A stretch of 64,000 bases of DNA from Anaeroglomus sp964630775 (GTDB lineage Bacteria; Planctomycetota; Phycisphaerae; Sedimentisphaerales; Anaerohalosphaeraceae). Below the pieces are notes generated by a model. The model was given only the letters and a program-made list of their open reading frames with translations. It was not told the origin of the DNA and made no database searches. Positions 32,927-41,504 of this stretch are shown here, one piece after another. Position 1 is the first letter of the stretch. Each line of letters begins with the position of its first letter. A program made the translations under genes and the position numbers. The stretch lies in contig CAZVYY010000011.1 in assembly GCA_964630775.1 (NCBI GenBank), positions 45,589 to 109,588 on the forward strand, read 5' to 3'.

Positions 32927-34408
32927 CTATTTCCGTCGCCACGTGGTCACGCCGCCGGGTTTGTCTTCGAGGACGATGCCGCGGGCTTCGAGGTCTTTAC
33001 GGATCGCATCGGATGCCGCAAAGTCTTTATTCTTACGGGCCTCCATCCGCTTTTGTATCATCTGGCCAATCAGGAAATCCAGCAGGTCATTATCCGCCCC
33101 TGCCGCCTGCGGATATTGGGCCGGCACAATCCCCAGCACATCGCCGCCCAGCCGACGGAACTGGTCGTCAATCGCCTTGAGCGTCGCGGCGGTCACCTTC
33201 TGGTTTTCCAGCAGACGATTGCTGATTTTGACCATCTCAAACAATACGGATATGGCGATAGCCGTATTAAAATCCTCGTTCATCGCCTCTTCAAATTTTG
33301 CTCTGGCCGCATCCAGCTCCGCCAGCACGGACGCATCGGCCTCTCCTGCCGGGGCGGAATTCAGTTTATTGCGAAGTCCCTGCACGGCCGCGGCAATCCG
33401 GTCATAACCGCTCTGGGCTGCCGACAGCGCCGCATCCGAAAAATCAATCGTCATCCGGTAATGGCTGTTCAGAATCAACTGTCGTACTGCCAGCGGGTCA
33501 TACGCCCGGCTCAGGGCCGGGTGCTGACCGGTAAACAACTGGTCCAGTGTAATGAAATTGCCGAGGCTCTTGCCCATCTTCTGGCCGTTGACGGTAACCA
33601 TGTTATTGTGCAGCCAGTATTTGACAAACGGCACACCGTTGGCCGCCTCGGACTGGGCGATTTCGCATTCATGATGCGGGAACTGGTTTTCCAGCCCGCC
33701 GCCGTGAATATCAATCGTCGCACCGAGGTATTTCATGCTCATCACCGAGCATTCCAGATGCCAGCCGGGATACCCCTTGCCCCAGGGGCTGTTCCATTGC
33801 ATGATATGATTGGACTCGGCCTTCTTCCACAGGGCAAAATCCGCCGCGTTGCGTTTTTCCTGATTGACCTCGATCCGCGCCCCCGCCTGCATTTCCTCGA
33901 CATTGCGGCCGGACAGCTTGCCGTAACCGGGCCATTTTGTCACATCAAAATACACCGAGCCGTTGACTTCATACGCCACGCCTTTGTCAATCAAGGACTG
34001 CACCAGCTCAATCTGTTCGGGGATATGCCCCGTCGCGCGCGGGCTGATGTCGGGACGCAGACAATTGAGCTTATCCATATCGCGGAAATACATCCACGTG
34101 TAATATTCGGCAATCGCCATGGGATGTCGGGCCTCTTTTTGGGCCTGCTTGGCGATCTTGTCTTCGCCCGCATCGGCGTCGTCGGTCAGATGGCCCACAT
34201 CGGTGATATTCTGCACATACGTCACCGCGTAGCCCAGGTACCTCAGCCAGCGGGCCATGATGTCAAAGCTGACATAGCTTTTGCCGTGCCCCAGATGCGG
34301 CGGTCCATACACCGTCGGCCCGCAGACATACATCCCCACCTTACCCGGGTTGAGCGGCACAAATTCTTCGGTCTTTCGCGTTAACGTATTATAAACCTGC
34401 AATCCCAT
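32927..34408 (-). CDS. cysS: Cysteinyl-tRNA synthetase
   Basis: 493 residues. Class I aminoacyl-tRNA synthetase: the zinc-site Cys and HIGH-like motif lie in MYVCGPTVYGPPHLGHGKSY; WHLECSVMSMKYLG and the paired-His segment GGGLENQFPHHECEIAQSE are CysRS-specific. The KMSKS loop reads KMGKSLGNF. The C-terminal DALR-like domain and the 'FAASDAIRKDLEARGIVLED' tail are normal. It sits between ispF and ruvC. Confidence 0.96.
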   Translation of the reverse strand: MGLQVYNTLTRKTEEFVPLNPGKVGMYVCGPTVYGPPHLGHGKSYVSFDIMARWLRYLGYAVTYVQNITDVGHLTDDADAGEDKIAKQAQKEARHPMAIAEYYTWMYFRDMDKLNCLRPDISPRATGHIPEQIELVQSLIDKGVAYEVNGSVYFDVTKWPGYGKLSGRNVEEMQAGARIEVNQEKRNAADFALWKKAESNHIMQWNSPWGKGYPGWHLECSVMSMKYLGATIDIHGGGLENQFPHHECEIAQSEAANGVPFVKYWLHNNMVTVNGQKMGKSLGNFITLDQLFTGQHPALSRAYDPLAVRQLILNSHYRMTIDFSDAALSAAQSGYDRIAAAVQGLRNKLNSAPAGEADASVLAELDAARAKFEEAMNEDFNTAIAISVLFEMVKISNRLLENQKVTAATLKAIDDQFRRLGGDVLGIVPAQYPQAAGADNDLLDFLIGQMIQKRMEARKNKDFAASDAIRKDLEARGIVLEDKPGGVTTWRRK

Positions 34409-34449
34409 AGTATATCAATCCCGCATAAAAAAGTGTTCAGCATGGCGGC

Positions 34450-34950
34450 TTATTTTACTTTTCGCCGAAGCATCGTAATCGCCGTCGCGGCAATCGCCCG
34501 GCATTCTCCGACAGCATCGAGGCCTTCGTTGGTCTTGGCCTTGATGTTGACATTGGCAAAATCCATCTCCAGCAGTTCGGCGATACGTCGTTTCATCTGT
34601 CCCCGGTACGGCCCCAGCTTGGGCAGTTGGGCATGCACAATCAAATCCACATTCATTATCTCCCAGCCCTGCTGGCCGACCTTCCAGACGACCTGCTTAA
34701 GCAGTTCGGCACTGTCAGCGTCTTTCCACTGTGGGTCGGTATCCGGGAACATCATCCCGATATCCCCCAGCCCCGCAGCACCCAGGATCGCATCCGTCAC
34801 GGCATGCAGCACCGCATCGCCGTCGCTGTGACCCAGCAGCCCCAGCTCAAACGGAATCTCGATACCGCCTAAAATCAATTTTCGCTCCGGTACCAGCCGA
34901 TGAATATCCGTGCCTATCCCGCTGCGATAGTCGTACTGGTGTTGAATCAC
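34450..34950 (-). CDS. ispF: 2-C-methyl-D-erythritol 2,4-cyclodiphosphate synthase
   Basis: 166 residues, start GTG at 34950 with AAAGGG upstream; the GTGA overlaps the hisB stop. An earlier in-frame opening is only the antisense of nothing but hisB in another frame and is discarded. Motifs: SGIGTDIHRLVPERKLILGG (metal-binding Asp and His), LLGHSDGDAVLHAVTDAILG, DIGMMFPDTDP and the C-terminal INIKAKTNEG-like VNIKAKTNEGLD. It catalyses the fifth step of the MEP isoprenoid pathway. Confidence 0.95.
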   Translation of the reverse strand: MIQHQYDYRSGIGTDIHRLVPERKLILGGIEIPFELGLLGHSDGDAVLHAVTDAILGAAGLGDIGMMFPDTDPQWKDADSAELLKQVVWKVGQQGWEIMNVDLIVHAQLPKLGPYRGQMKRRIAELLEMDFANVNIKAKTNEGLDAVGECRAIAATAITMLRRKVK

Positions 34951-35534
34951 AGAATCCCTTTCGTACTGGGAATATCTCCGCCGACTACTTTGACTGCTGT
35001 CGCTATGGACTGGCCCAGCGCCTTGAAAATGGCTTCGGCAATATGGTGGCTGTTGGTGCCGTAGGGCACATCCACGTGCAGGTTGAATTTGCCCGCCGTG
35101 GAAAACGCCCGCAGAAACTCTTCCACGCATTCCACATCGAAATCGCCGATTTTCTGCGTATGATACTTGGCCCGATACACCAGATACGGCCTGCCGGACA
35201 AATCCACCGTGACCTGCGCTTTGGCATCTTCCATCGGCACAACACTGTCGCCGAACCGTACAATGCCTTTCTTGTCGCCCAGCGCTTCGCACAGGGCCTG
35301 CCCCATGCAGATCGCCACATCCTCAACGGTATGATGCGCATCCACATGCAGGTCGCCTTTGGCACGCAGGGTCAAGTCCATCTTGCCGTGCTTGGCCAGA
35401 TGGCTGAGCATGTGGTCAAAAAAGCCGATGCCCGTATCGATCTGATACTGGCCCCCGCCGTCCAGATTGAGGTTCAGAGCAATATCCGTCTCGGTTGTTT
35501 TACGTTCTATTTTTGCATTTCTATTCATCATCAT
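34947..35534 (-). CDS. hisB: Imidazoleglycerol-phosphate dehydratase
   Basis: About 195 residues. Start chosen among three consecutive ATGs (35534, 35531, 35528); a GTG at 35546 is also possible. Family signatures: DTGIGFFDHMLSHLAKHG, DLHVDAHHTVEDVAICMG and TNSHHIAEAIFKALGQS, giving the manganese-binding histidine clusters. Monofunctional form without the phosphatase domain. It overlaps ispF by four bases and is separated from hisC by a small lipoprotein gene. Confidence 0.94.
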   Translation of the reverse strand: MMMNRNAKIERKTTETDIALNLNLDGGGQYQIDTGIGFFDHMLSHLAKHGKMDLTLRAKGDLHVDAHHTVEDVAICMGQALCEALGDKKGIVRFGDSVVPMEDAKAQVTVDLSGRPYLVYRAKYHTQKIGDFDVECVEEFLRAFSTAGKFNLHVDVPYGTNSHHIAEAIFKALGQSIATAVKVVGGDIPSTKGIL

Positions 35535-35554
35535 CGTTCCATTCACCTGAACTG

Positions 35555-36049
35555 TCAGCCGTTGTCATCCGAAGTATGCACATAAAGGGCCTTCCAGCCA
35601 TCCTCTTTGAGCACAAAGACGATCGTCTGATTAAACGAAGTTCCAAAGGTTCGTCCATCCGTCGTCGTGGCCTCAGCCCGGCCCAGCTCGATCCAGAGCA
35701 CAGTCTGCGGCGAAACAACCGTCACATCCTGCCGGTTGAATTGATACTCCACTTTCTGAATGCCTTTGTACCGCTGTTTATAGACATCATACGCCTGCCT
35801 GCGGGTCAGCAATTGTTTGCCGTCATTGATAAAAATCGAATCGCCATGTTCGGCCACGCAACTGAACATCGTCTCCACATCCGCCCGTGCCGCGGCGCCG
35901 GTAATTTTATCGTGGACTTGCCGAACCTCTTCCGTAATTGCCTTGACCTGCGATTCCGACATAACCGGCCCAGCCGTCCGACAGGAACAAACCGCCAAAA
36001 GAAACACCGCAGCGACAATCCGCACACTCCAACTCCTCAGACTGCTCAT
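35555..36049 (-). CDS. Lipoprotein with SnoaL/NTF2-like (DUF4440-type) domain
   Basis: 164 residues, start ATG 36049 with GGAG upstream, four bases beyond the hisC stop. The signal peptide ends in the lipobox AVCSC. The mature part looks like a SnoaL/NTF2-type cone fold: VHDKITGAAARADVETMFSC, LLTRRQAYDVYKQRYKGIQ, VSPQTVLWIELGRAEAT, then GTSFNQTIVFVLKEDGWKAL. Such domains bind small ligands or act as enzymes; no specific role can be stated. Its place between hisC and hisB is unusual. Confidence 0.72.
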   Translation of the reverse strand: MSSLRSWSVRIVAAVFLLAVCSCRTAGPVMSESQVKAITEEVRQVHDKITGAAARADVETMFSCVAEHGDSIFINDGKQLLTRRQAYDVYKQRYKGIQKVEYQFNRQDVTVVSPQTVLWIELGRAEATTTDGRTFGTSFNQTIVFVLKEDGWKALYVHTSDDNG

Positions 36050-36053
36050 AGAC

Positions 36054-37097
36054 TTACTCCCTGCTCTGAATCTCTCTGATGGCCCCCAGCAATTGATCAT
36101 TCTGTTGCGGTGTTCCGATCGTAATCCGCAATTTATCTTCCAGGCCGGGCAGTTTGAAATATCGCACATAGATATCCCGCTCGGCCAGCAGTTTGAATAC
36201 CTTTTCCGCCGGCATCTGAATCGATTGAGCCAGGACAAAGTTAGTCGCGCTGTCCGACACGGCAAATTCCATCTTCCGCAGTTCACCAATCACACGTGAC
36301 CGCTCCGCGATCACGTTGGCAACACACTCATTGTGATAAGCCTGATCCCGCAGGGCCGCTGCCGCCGCGTTAATCGTAACCGCATCAATATTGTACGAAT
36401 CTTTGACCTTGACCAGCCCTTCAATCAGTGCAGGCTGGGCAAACCCAAGCCCCGCCCGCATCCCGGCCAGCGAATACCCCTTGCTCATCGACCGCAGCAC
36501 GATGACATTGGCAAAATCCCGCACCAGCCGCAGGCAATTGTCCTGTGCAAAATCCACATACGCTTCATCGACCAGCAAAACACCTTCCAGCCGGCCAGCC
36601 AGTTCAGCAATCTTATCTACCGCCGTAAAATCACAGGTTGGGGCGTTCGGATTGCAAACAATGGTAAACGGGGCATTAATTCGAGCCAGTTCCTCCAGAC
36701 TATCCATATTCCGGTCAATCTGAATCGCACGGCAATCCTGTAATTTGGCCAACACCGGATACAACGAATAGGTCGGCTCGGCCCATGCCGCCGGGCGATC
36801 CGCATCGCAAAACGCCCGAAAGGCATAATTGAGCAGCTCGTCGCCCCCGTTGACACAGAGGATATGGTCCTCCGGCAGGCCAAAGACCTCAGATGCCGCC
36901 TGGCGAAACGCCCCGCCCATGGGGTCGGGGTAGCGTCGGACTTGAAAATCACGTATTCCCCGAATGGCCTCAAGTACTTTAGGGGACGGGGGATATGGAT
37001 TTTCGTTGGTGTTGAGTTTGACTGCATCCGGATTTTTCGGCTGAAAACCCGGCGTGTAGCCTTCCATCTTCTCGATTGTCTCTCTAAAATATCCCAT
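36054..37097 (-). CDS. hisC: Histidinol-phosphate aminotransferase
   Basis: 347 residues. PLP-dependent class I/II aminotransferase: KLNTNENPYPPSPKVLEAIR at the N-terminus, CVNGGDELLNYAFRAF, IVCNPNAPTCDFTAV, LLVDEAYVDFA and the PLP-lysine segment RSMSKGYSLAGMRAG. The C-terminal RYFKLPGLEDKLRITIGTP is typical of HisC. It heads the minus-strand run hisC-lipoprotein-hisB-ispF-cysS-ruv. Confidence 0.95.
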   Translation of the reverse strand: MGYFRETIEKMEGYTPGFQPKNPDAVKLNTNENPYPPSPKVLEAIRGIRDFQVRRYPDPMGGAFRQAASEVFGLPEDHILCVNGGDELLNYAFRAFCDADRPAAWAEPTYSLYPVLAKLQDCRAIQIDRNMDSLEELARINAPFTIVCNPNAPTCDFTAVDKIAELAGRLEGVLLVDEAYVDFAQDNCLRLVRDFANVIVLRSMSKGYSLAGMRAGLGFAQPALIEGLVKVKDSYNIDAVTINAAAAALRDQAYHNECVANVIAERSRVIGELRKMEFAVSDSATNFVLAQSIQMPAEKVFKLLAERDIYVRYFKLPGLEDKLRITIGTPQQNDQLLGAIREIQSRE

Positions 37098-37248
37098 ATT
37101 CTATATCCATTTAAACCACTGAATTATACGCAAAAATCATAGAAAAGAAACCATTGATTTCATAGATTTTCATAGATTAAAAGAGAGTCGCCTTGCCGTC
37201 TCAGACCTCGTTCACAGGTCGAGTAAATCAAGATATTGTCGATTCAGG

Positions 37249-37278
37249 TTGACAAAAGCAGCCGGAAAGAGGTATAAT
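37249..37278 (+). promoter_or_regulatory. Consensus sigma70 promoter for the TPR membrane protein
   Basis: TTGACA (37249-37254) and TATAAT (37273-37278) with an 18-bp spacer, about 100 bp before the start codon at 37377. Both hexamers are perfect, the clearest promoter in the window. Confidence 0.8.
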
Positions 37279-37376
37279 TGCTGCACTGTTGTCGCCAGAG
37301 GTGTAGAATAAAGCGATTGCTTTTTTAAAATGGCTAAGCAGCAAATCTGATTTATCATTGGACGAAGGAGTACTTT

Positions 37377-38165
37377 ATGGACACTGCATCGACTTCACGG
37401 AAAATCCCGGTTTGGGTTAAACTCTGTCAGTGGATTGGGCTGGCATGTCTGGGCCAGTTTTTGATCGTTGCGATTATCGGCGTTCTCCGCGGCTATTCGG
37501 TTCAAAGCCATATTCCATCTTATGTGATGCTGGGCGGATCCATCCTATTGATGATTGGACATGCAGGAAGAAACTTTTCGTTTAGTGAAGAAATACCCCG
37601 GATGACATGGAGGCAAACTCTAAGTTTTTACTGGACGCTCTATCTTGTTTTCTTTATTTGGGGACTCAACAGCATCCCGGGGGCCATGCAGGGCCGCTAT
37701 CGCAAACAGGGGGATGAATTTTACAAGCAGAAGAACTATCCGGCCGCCATTGCCCTATATCAAAAAGAAGTGGATACCTGGTATCTGCGGCTGCGGTATA
37801 ATTATCGTGAGGATGCGAGTCTGTTTGGGATTGCCCAGTCGTATTGTCAATTGGAGAATTTTGAACAAGCTCGTCAAACGTATCAGCGGCTGCATAAAAT
37901 GGCCCGAGGTTATTACAAAGAGCGAAGTCAAACCGAACTGGCTGAACTGGACACTGAGCTGAAAAATATCGCCGAACTGGAAAAACAACTGGCTGATGCG
38001 GCGGATGATGATCAGAAAGCTCAAATCCTGTGTGACATGGCATTGGCCTATCGCAAAATTGAATGCAGCAAAAAAACAACCGAGCTATACGCCCGAATCC
38101 AGACGCTGAACACCAACGAAATCTGGAAAGAAACAGCCCAAAAAATCGCCGCCAGTTGCATTTAG
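37377..38165 (+). CDS. Membrane protein with TPR-like soluble domain
   Basis: 262 residues; GAAGGAG lies upstream of the ATG. Three membrane helices come first (QWIGLACLGQFLIVAIIGVL, SYVMLGGSILLMIG, LSFYWTLYLVFFIWGL). The rest is helical with TPR-like repeats: QGDEFYKQKNYPAAIALYQK, SLFGIAQSYCQLENFEQARQ, and ILCDMALAYRKIECSKKTTE near the C-terminus. Such proteins usually scaffold protein complexes; the partner is unknown. It is a single plus-strand gene between two minus-strand runs, with its own strong promoter. Confidence 0.7.
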   Translation: MDTASTSRKIPVWVKLCQWIGLACLGQFLIVAIIGVLRGYSVQSHIPSYVMLGGSILLMIGHAGRNFSFSEEIPRMTWRQTLSFYWTLYLVFFIWGLNSIPGAMQGRYRKQGDEFYKQKNYPAAIALYQKEVDTWYLRLRYNYREDASLFGIAQSYCQLENFEQARQTYQRLHKMARGYYKERSQTELAELDTELKNIAELEKQLADAADDDQKAQILCDMALAYRKIECSKKTTELYARIQTLNTNEIWKETAQKIAASCI

Positions 38166-38193
38166 AAATAAACTGAATCGCGGCAGGTCAGGC

Positions 38194-39039
38194 TCACTTG
38201 CCGCAATAATCAATCAGGCGGGCGATTTCGCTGCGTAAATCGTGCCGATTGACAATCATATCGATAAATCCATGCTCCAGCAGGAATTCGGATCGCTGGA
38301 AGCCTTCGGGAAGCTCGATTTTGATGGTCTGTTGAATCACCCGCGGCCCGGCAAATCCAATCAGGGCATTGGGCTCGGCAATAATAATATCCCCCAGCAT
38401 CGCAAAGCTGGCCGCCACGCCGCCGGTGGTCGGGTCGCTCAGCAGTGAAATATACAGGCCACCCTTTTCATCCAGCCGAGCCAGTGCGGCACTGGTCTTG
38501 GCCATCTGGGACAGCGAGACCAGCCCTTCGTGCATCCGTGCCCCCCCCGAACACGACACCACCACAAACGGCAGGTCTTCTTCAATGGCGATATCCACCC
38601 CGCGGCAGAATTTCTCGCCGACGACCATCCCCATCGAGCCGCCCAGAAAATTAAAATCCATCACCGCCAGCACCACCCCGCGGCCCTTGATAAAGGTCTT
38701 GCCCACGAGGATCGCCTCATGCGTGGCGGTCTTGGCCGGGTCAAACCCGATGCGGTCTTTATAGGATTTATCGCCCCAGGTAAAGCCCAGCGGATCACTG
38801 CTGCCCAGGTTGGCTCCAATCTCTTCAAAGGTTCCCTCGTCGGCAAGCTGGCGCACCCGGGTCGGCCCATCCACACGGAAATGACAGCCGCAATCGGGAC
38901 ACACGTTGAGATTTTCCTCCACGGTCTTGCGGTACAGCATCTGCTGACAGGAGGAGCAGGCCATCCAGAGGCCGGCCGGCATCTCTTTACGTGGTTTCAG
39001 TGAAAATCCATTCCAACCTGCTTTTTTATTTTTCGCCAT
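38194..39039 (-). CDS. accD: Acetyl-CoA carboxylase carboxyltransferase subunit beta
   Basis: 281 residues. The zinc ribbon CSSCQQMLY and CPDCGCHF lies at about residues 28-55. The crotonase-like carboxyltransferase core shows GRGVVLAVMDFNFLGGSMG, VVSCSGGARMHEGLVSLSQM, LSDPTTGGVAASFAMLGD and IIAEPNALIGFAGPRVIQQT. With AccA it forms the malonyl-CoA-producing transferase; accA is not in the window. Separated from rpe by about 215 bp of repeats. Confidence 0.95.
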   Translation of the reverse strand: MAKNKKAGWNGFSLKPRKEMPAGLWMACSSCQQMLYRKTVEENLNVCPDCGCHFRVDGPTRVRQLADEGTFEEIGANLGSSDPLGFTWGDKSYKDRIGFDPAKTATHEAILVGKTFIKGRGVVLAVMDFNFLGGSMGMVVGEKFCRGVDIAIEEDLPFVVVSCSGGARMHEGLVSLSQMAKTSAALARLDEKGGLYISLLSDPTTGGVAASFAMLGDIIIAEPNALIGFAGPRVIQQTIKIELPEGFQRSEFLLEHGFIDMIVNRHDLRSEIARLIDYCGK

Positions 39040-39044
39040 AGTTA

Positions 39045-39230
39045 TACTGATCGTACTTGAAATTTCCTGGTTCGTCGCGGCTCAAGAGCTTTCAGCCGCC
39101 AGCGTCCAGCAACAGCTTTATCACCGCGGCTATGCAGGGTCACTTAACCCCGTGAATACGCGCGGCATAAAACGGCCTGTGGCCGTCGCGGAACAATCAT
39201 ACCCGTTGGGTATAGTTCAGGCCGCAGGCC
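39045..39230 (+). repeat. Composite intergenic repeat between accD and rpe
   Basis: Begins with TACTGATCGTACTTGAAATT, the same lead as near 41343, then GTCGCGGCT and a copy of the roughly 50-bp GCGGCATA family (39122-39171). An ACCCGTTGGGTA hairpin (around 39209) and a GGCCGCAGGCC hairpin follow. No gene. Confidence 0.65.
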
Positions 39231-39255
39231 TGTCCGCATTTTTGCCTTTTTATTT

Positions 39256-39942
39256 TTAACTTTTACCTTTTCTTGCCGCCGTCAACAGCGCGTTCATCGC
39301 CGCCGCACGGTCGGGCTGTCCAAAAATGGCGTTGCCCGCCACGAAGGTATCGGCGCCGTAATCGCGTGCCTTGACAATCGTATCGGCATAAATGCCTCCA
39401 TCGACTTCAATCCGCACATTCGGCCCGACAATCTCCCGTACACGCCGGCACTTCTGAGCCGCATCGTCCATGAACACCTGTGCCCCGAATCCGGGATTGA
39501 CTGTCATCACCAATACCATGTCGCACAGCGGAGCGACTTTTTCAATCGTCCCGACCTCGGTCGCCGGGTTCAGCGTGATGCCGACCTGGGCACCCAGGCC
39601 GCGAAGGGTCTTGACAAACTCTTCCGGCTGTTTGACCGTTTCTATATGAAACGTAATCAAATCCGCACCCGCCTTGATAAATGCCTCCGCATAACGCTGG
39701 GGCTCGCTGATCATCAGGTGCGTATCGAGAAAGGCATCGGTGCACTTGCGAATCCACTTGACCACCACCGGCCCAAGGGTGATATTGGGCACAAAATGGC
39801 CGTCCATCACATCCAGATGCACCATCTTCGCCCCGGCCCGCGTAACCTGGGCGATTTCGGACGCCAGGTTCGCAAAGTCCGCACTCAGAATCGACGGCGA
39901 CAGCTCATACGTTCCAGCGGGTGGTATTTTTCTTGCGTTCAT
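39256..39942 (-). CDS. rpe: Ribulose-phosphate 3-epimerase
   Basis: 228 residues, TIM-barrel epimerase of the pentose phosphate pathway. Signatures: LSPSILSADFANLASEIAQV, MVHLDVMDGHFVPNITLGP, CDMVLVMTVNPGFGAQVFMD and IRIEVDGG-like VRIEVDGGIYADTIVKARDY, with GNAIFGQPD at the phosphate site. Metal ligands (H, D, H, D) are present. It lies between pgk and accD on the minus strand. Confidence 0.95.
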   Translation of the reverse strand: MNARKIPPAGTYELSPSILSADFANLASEIAQVTRAGAKMVHLDVMDGHFVPNITLGPVVVKWIRKCTDAFLDTHLMISEPQRYAEAFIKAGADLITFHIETVKQPEEFVKTLRGLGAQVGITLNPATEVGTIEKVAPLCDMVLVMTVNPGFGAQVFMDDAAQKCRRVREIVGPNVRIEVDGGIYADTIVKARDYGADTFVAGNAIFGQPDRAAAMNALLTAARKGKS

Positions 39943-39997
39943 TCTTATTTGATTTCGTTATTGATACAAACAAAAGCGGAAACCGCACAACAAAAAA

Positions 39998-40057
39998 CCA
40001 TGAAGCTCATGAAGCCCATCAAGGATCCTGCTTCATGTCCTTCATGCTCTTCATGGT
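39998..40057. repeat. Inverted CATGAAG repeat between rpe and pgk
   Basis: ACCATGAAGCTCATGAAGCC on the left and CTTCATGTCCTTCATGCTCT plus TCATGGT on the right form a long imperfect palindrome phased at nine bases. A single arm also occurs at 12354. Its translation gives the spurious 'HEAHEEHEG'-type peptides seen in many bacterial genomes. Confidence 0.75.
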
Positions 40058-40090
40058 TTTATCACTCTGTGCAATCGATACTCTCGCTGA

Positions 40091-41329
40091 TTACTTCTCG
40101 TCCAGAATATCGATGGCTTTAAACTTCTTGCCTTCCATGAATTCCAGACTGGCGCCGCCGCCGGTGGAGACATGCGTCACCTTATCCGACAGCTTCATCT
40201 TCTTGATGGCGCTGGCACTGTCGCCGCCGCCGATGATGCTCTTGGCACCCTTGCCGGTCGCATCCGCAACCGCCTGAGCAACAGCCTTGGTGCCCTCATC
40301 AAACGGCTTCATTTCGAATACGCCCATCGGGCCGTTCCACACAACCGTCTTGGCGTCGGCCAGTTTTTCAACGAACAGCTTGCGTGTCGCAGGCCCGATA
40401 TCCATCCCCTGCCATTCATCCGGAATGTCACCGGAAACAACTTTGTTTTCGGCGTTTTCCTTGAAGTCTTTGGCGATGACGGTATCGACCGGCAATACCA
40501 GTTCGCATCCGGCGGCCTTGGCCTTGCCGTACAGCTCTTTGGCCTTTTCGATGAAATCGTCTTCACACAGGCTCTTGCCGACCTTTTTGCCGTTGGCCTT
40601 GAAGAACGTATACGCCATCGCGCCGCCGATGAGAATGCGGTTGACCTTGTTCAGCAGGTTTTCAATCACAGCCAGCTTGTCCGACACCTTGGCACCGCCC
40701 AGAATCGCCACAAACGGACGCACCGGGTTATTGATGGTATCGCCGAGGAACCTCAGTTCTTTTTCGACCAGGAAACCGACGACTTTGGGCTTGTTGCCCA
40801 TCATCTGCGGCACCGTCAGCATCGAGGCGTTATCGCGGTGAGCCGTACCAAAGGCATCATCCACATAGACATCGCCCAGCTCGGCAAGCTGCTTTGCAAA
40901 ATCATCTTTTTCCTTGCGAAGAGCGGCGTCTTCTTTGGCCTTTTTATCTTTGATTTCTTCGGCCTTATAGAACCGAACATTTTCCAGCAGCAGCACGTCG
41001 CCATCCTTGAGCGCCATCGCCTTGGCCTTCACATCCGGACCAATGCAGTCGTCGGCAAACACCACCGGCCTGCCCAGAAGCTCAGACAGACGCTTGGCCA
41101 CCGGCTTCATCGTAAACTCCAGCTTCTTTTCGCCATCGGGCCGCCCCAGATGACTCATCAGAATCACACGTCCGCCTTTTTCAACAATCGTCTTGATCGT
41201 CGGCAGGGCCATGACAATGCGATTGTCGGAGGTGATGTTTCCCTGAGCGTCGATGGGAACATTGAAATCCACACGCATCAGGACGCGTTTGCCTTTGACA
41301 TCAATATCTGCAACAGTTTTCTTTGCCAT
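40091..41329 (-). CDS. pgk: Phosphoglycerate kinase
   Basis: 412 residues. Glycolytic ATP-forming kinase: GKRVLMRVDFNVPIDAQGNI, ILMSHLGRPDG, DDAFGTAHRDNASM, FVAILGGAKVSDKLAVIENL, VVWNGPMGVFEM and the C-terminal IIGGGDSASAIKK and HVSTGGGASLEFMEG. Length and motifs are complete. It lies downstream of gap on the minus strand, separated by a terminator and a repeat. Confidence 0.97.
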   Translation of the reverse strand: MAKKTVADIDVKGKRVLMRVDFNVPIDAQGNITSDNRIVMALPTIKTIVEKGGRVILMSHLGRPDGEKKLEFTMKPVAKRLSELLGRPVVFADDCIGPDVKAKAMALKDGDVLLLENVRFYKAEEIKDKKAKEDAALRKEKDDFAKQLAELGDVYVDDAFGTAHRDNASMLTVPQMMGNKPKVVGFLVEKELRFLGDTINNPVRPFVAILGGAKVSDKLAVIENLLNKVNRILIGGAMAYTFFKANGKKVGKSLCEDDFIEKAKELYGKAKAAGCELVLPVDTVIAKDFKENAENKVVSGDIPDEWQGMDIGPATRKLFVEKLADAKTVVWNGPMGVFEMKPFDEGTKAVAQAVADATGKGAKSIIGGGDSASAIKKMKLSDKVTHVSTGGGASLEFMEGKKFKAIDILDEK

Positions 41330-41342
41330 ATTCGTCTTCCCT

Positions 41343-41445
41343 ATTATACTGAATTTTACTTGAAATTTCCCGTCTCGTCGCGGCTAAGTACAGCAGCTTA
41401 ACCACGTGCTTCTTTTACTCACGGAATCATCATACCCCTTGGGTA
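41343..41445 (+). repeat. Composite repeat between pgk and gap
   Basis: TATACTGAATTTTACTTGAA then CGTCGCGGCTAAGTACAGCA (a degenerate copy of the 50-bp family at 41375-41425) and an ATACCCCTTGGGTA hairpin (41432-41445). Shares its whole layout with 39045-39230. Confidence 0.65.
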
Positions 41446-41462
41446 CAATCCGTTATCCCGAA

Positions 41463-41492
41463 TAAAAAAAAGCCTGTCATTCAACAGGCTTT
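41463..41492 (-). terminator. Rho-independent terminator of gap
   Basis: Minus strand: AAAGCCTGT and ACAGGCTTT form a nine-base stem around a six-base loop, followed by at least six T. Located 13 bp after the gap stop codon, so gap and pgk can be transcribed separately. Confidence 0.88.
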
Positions 41493-41504
41493 CTTAAACC
41501 TTTG

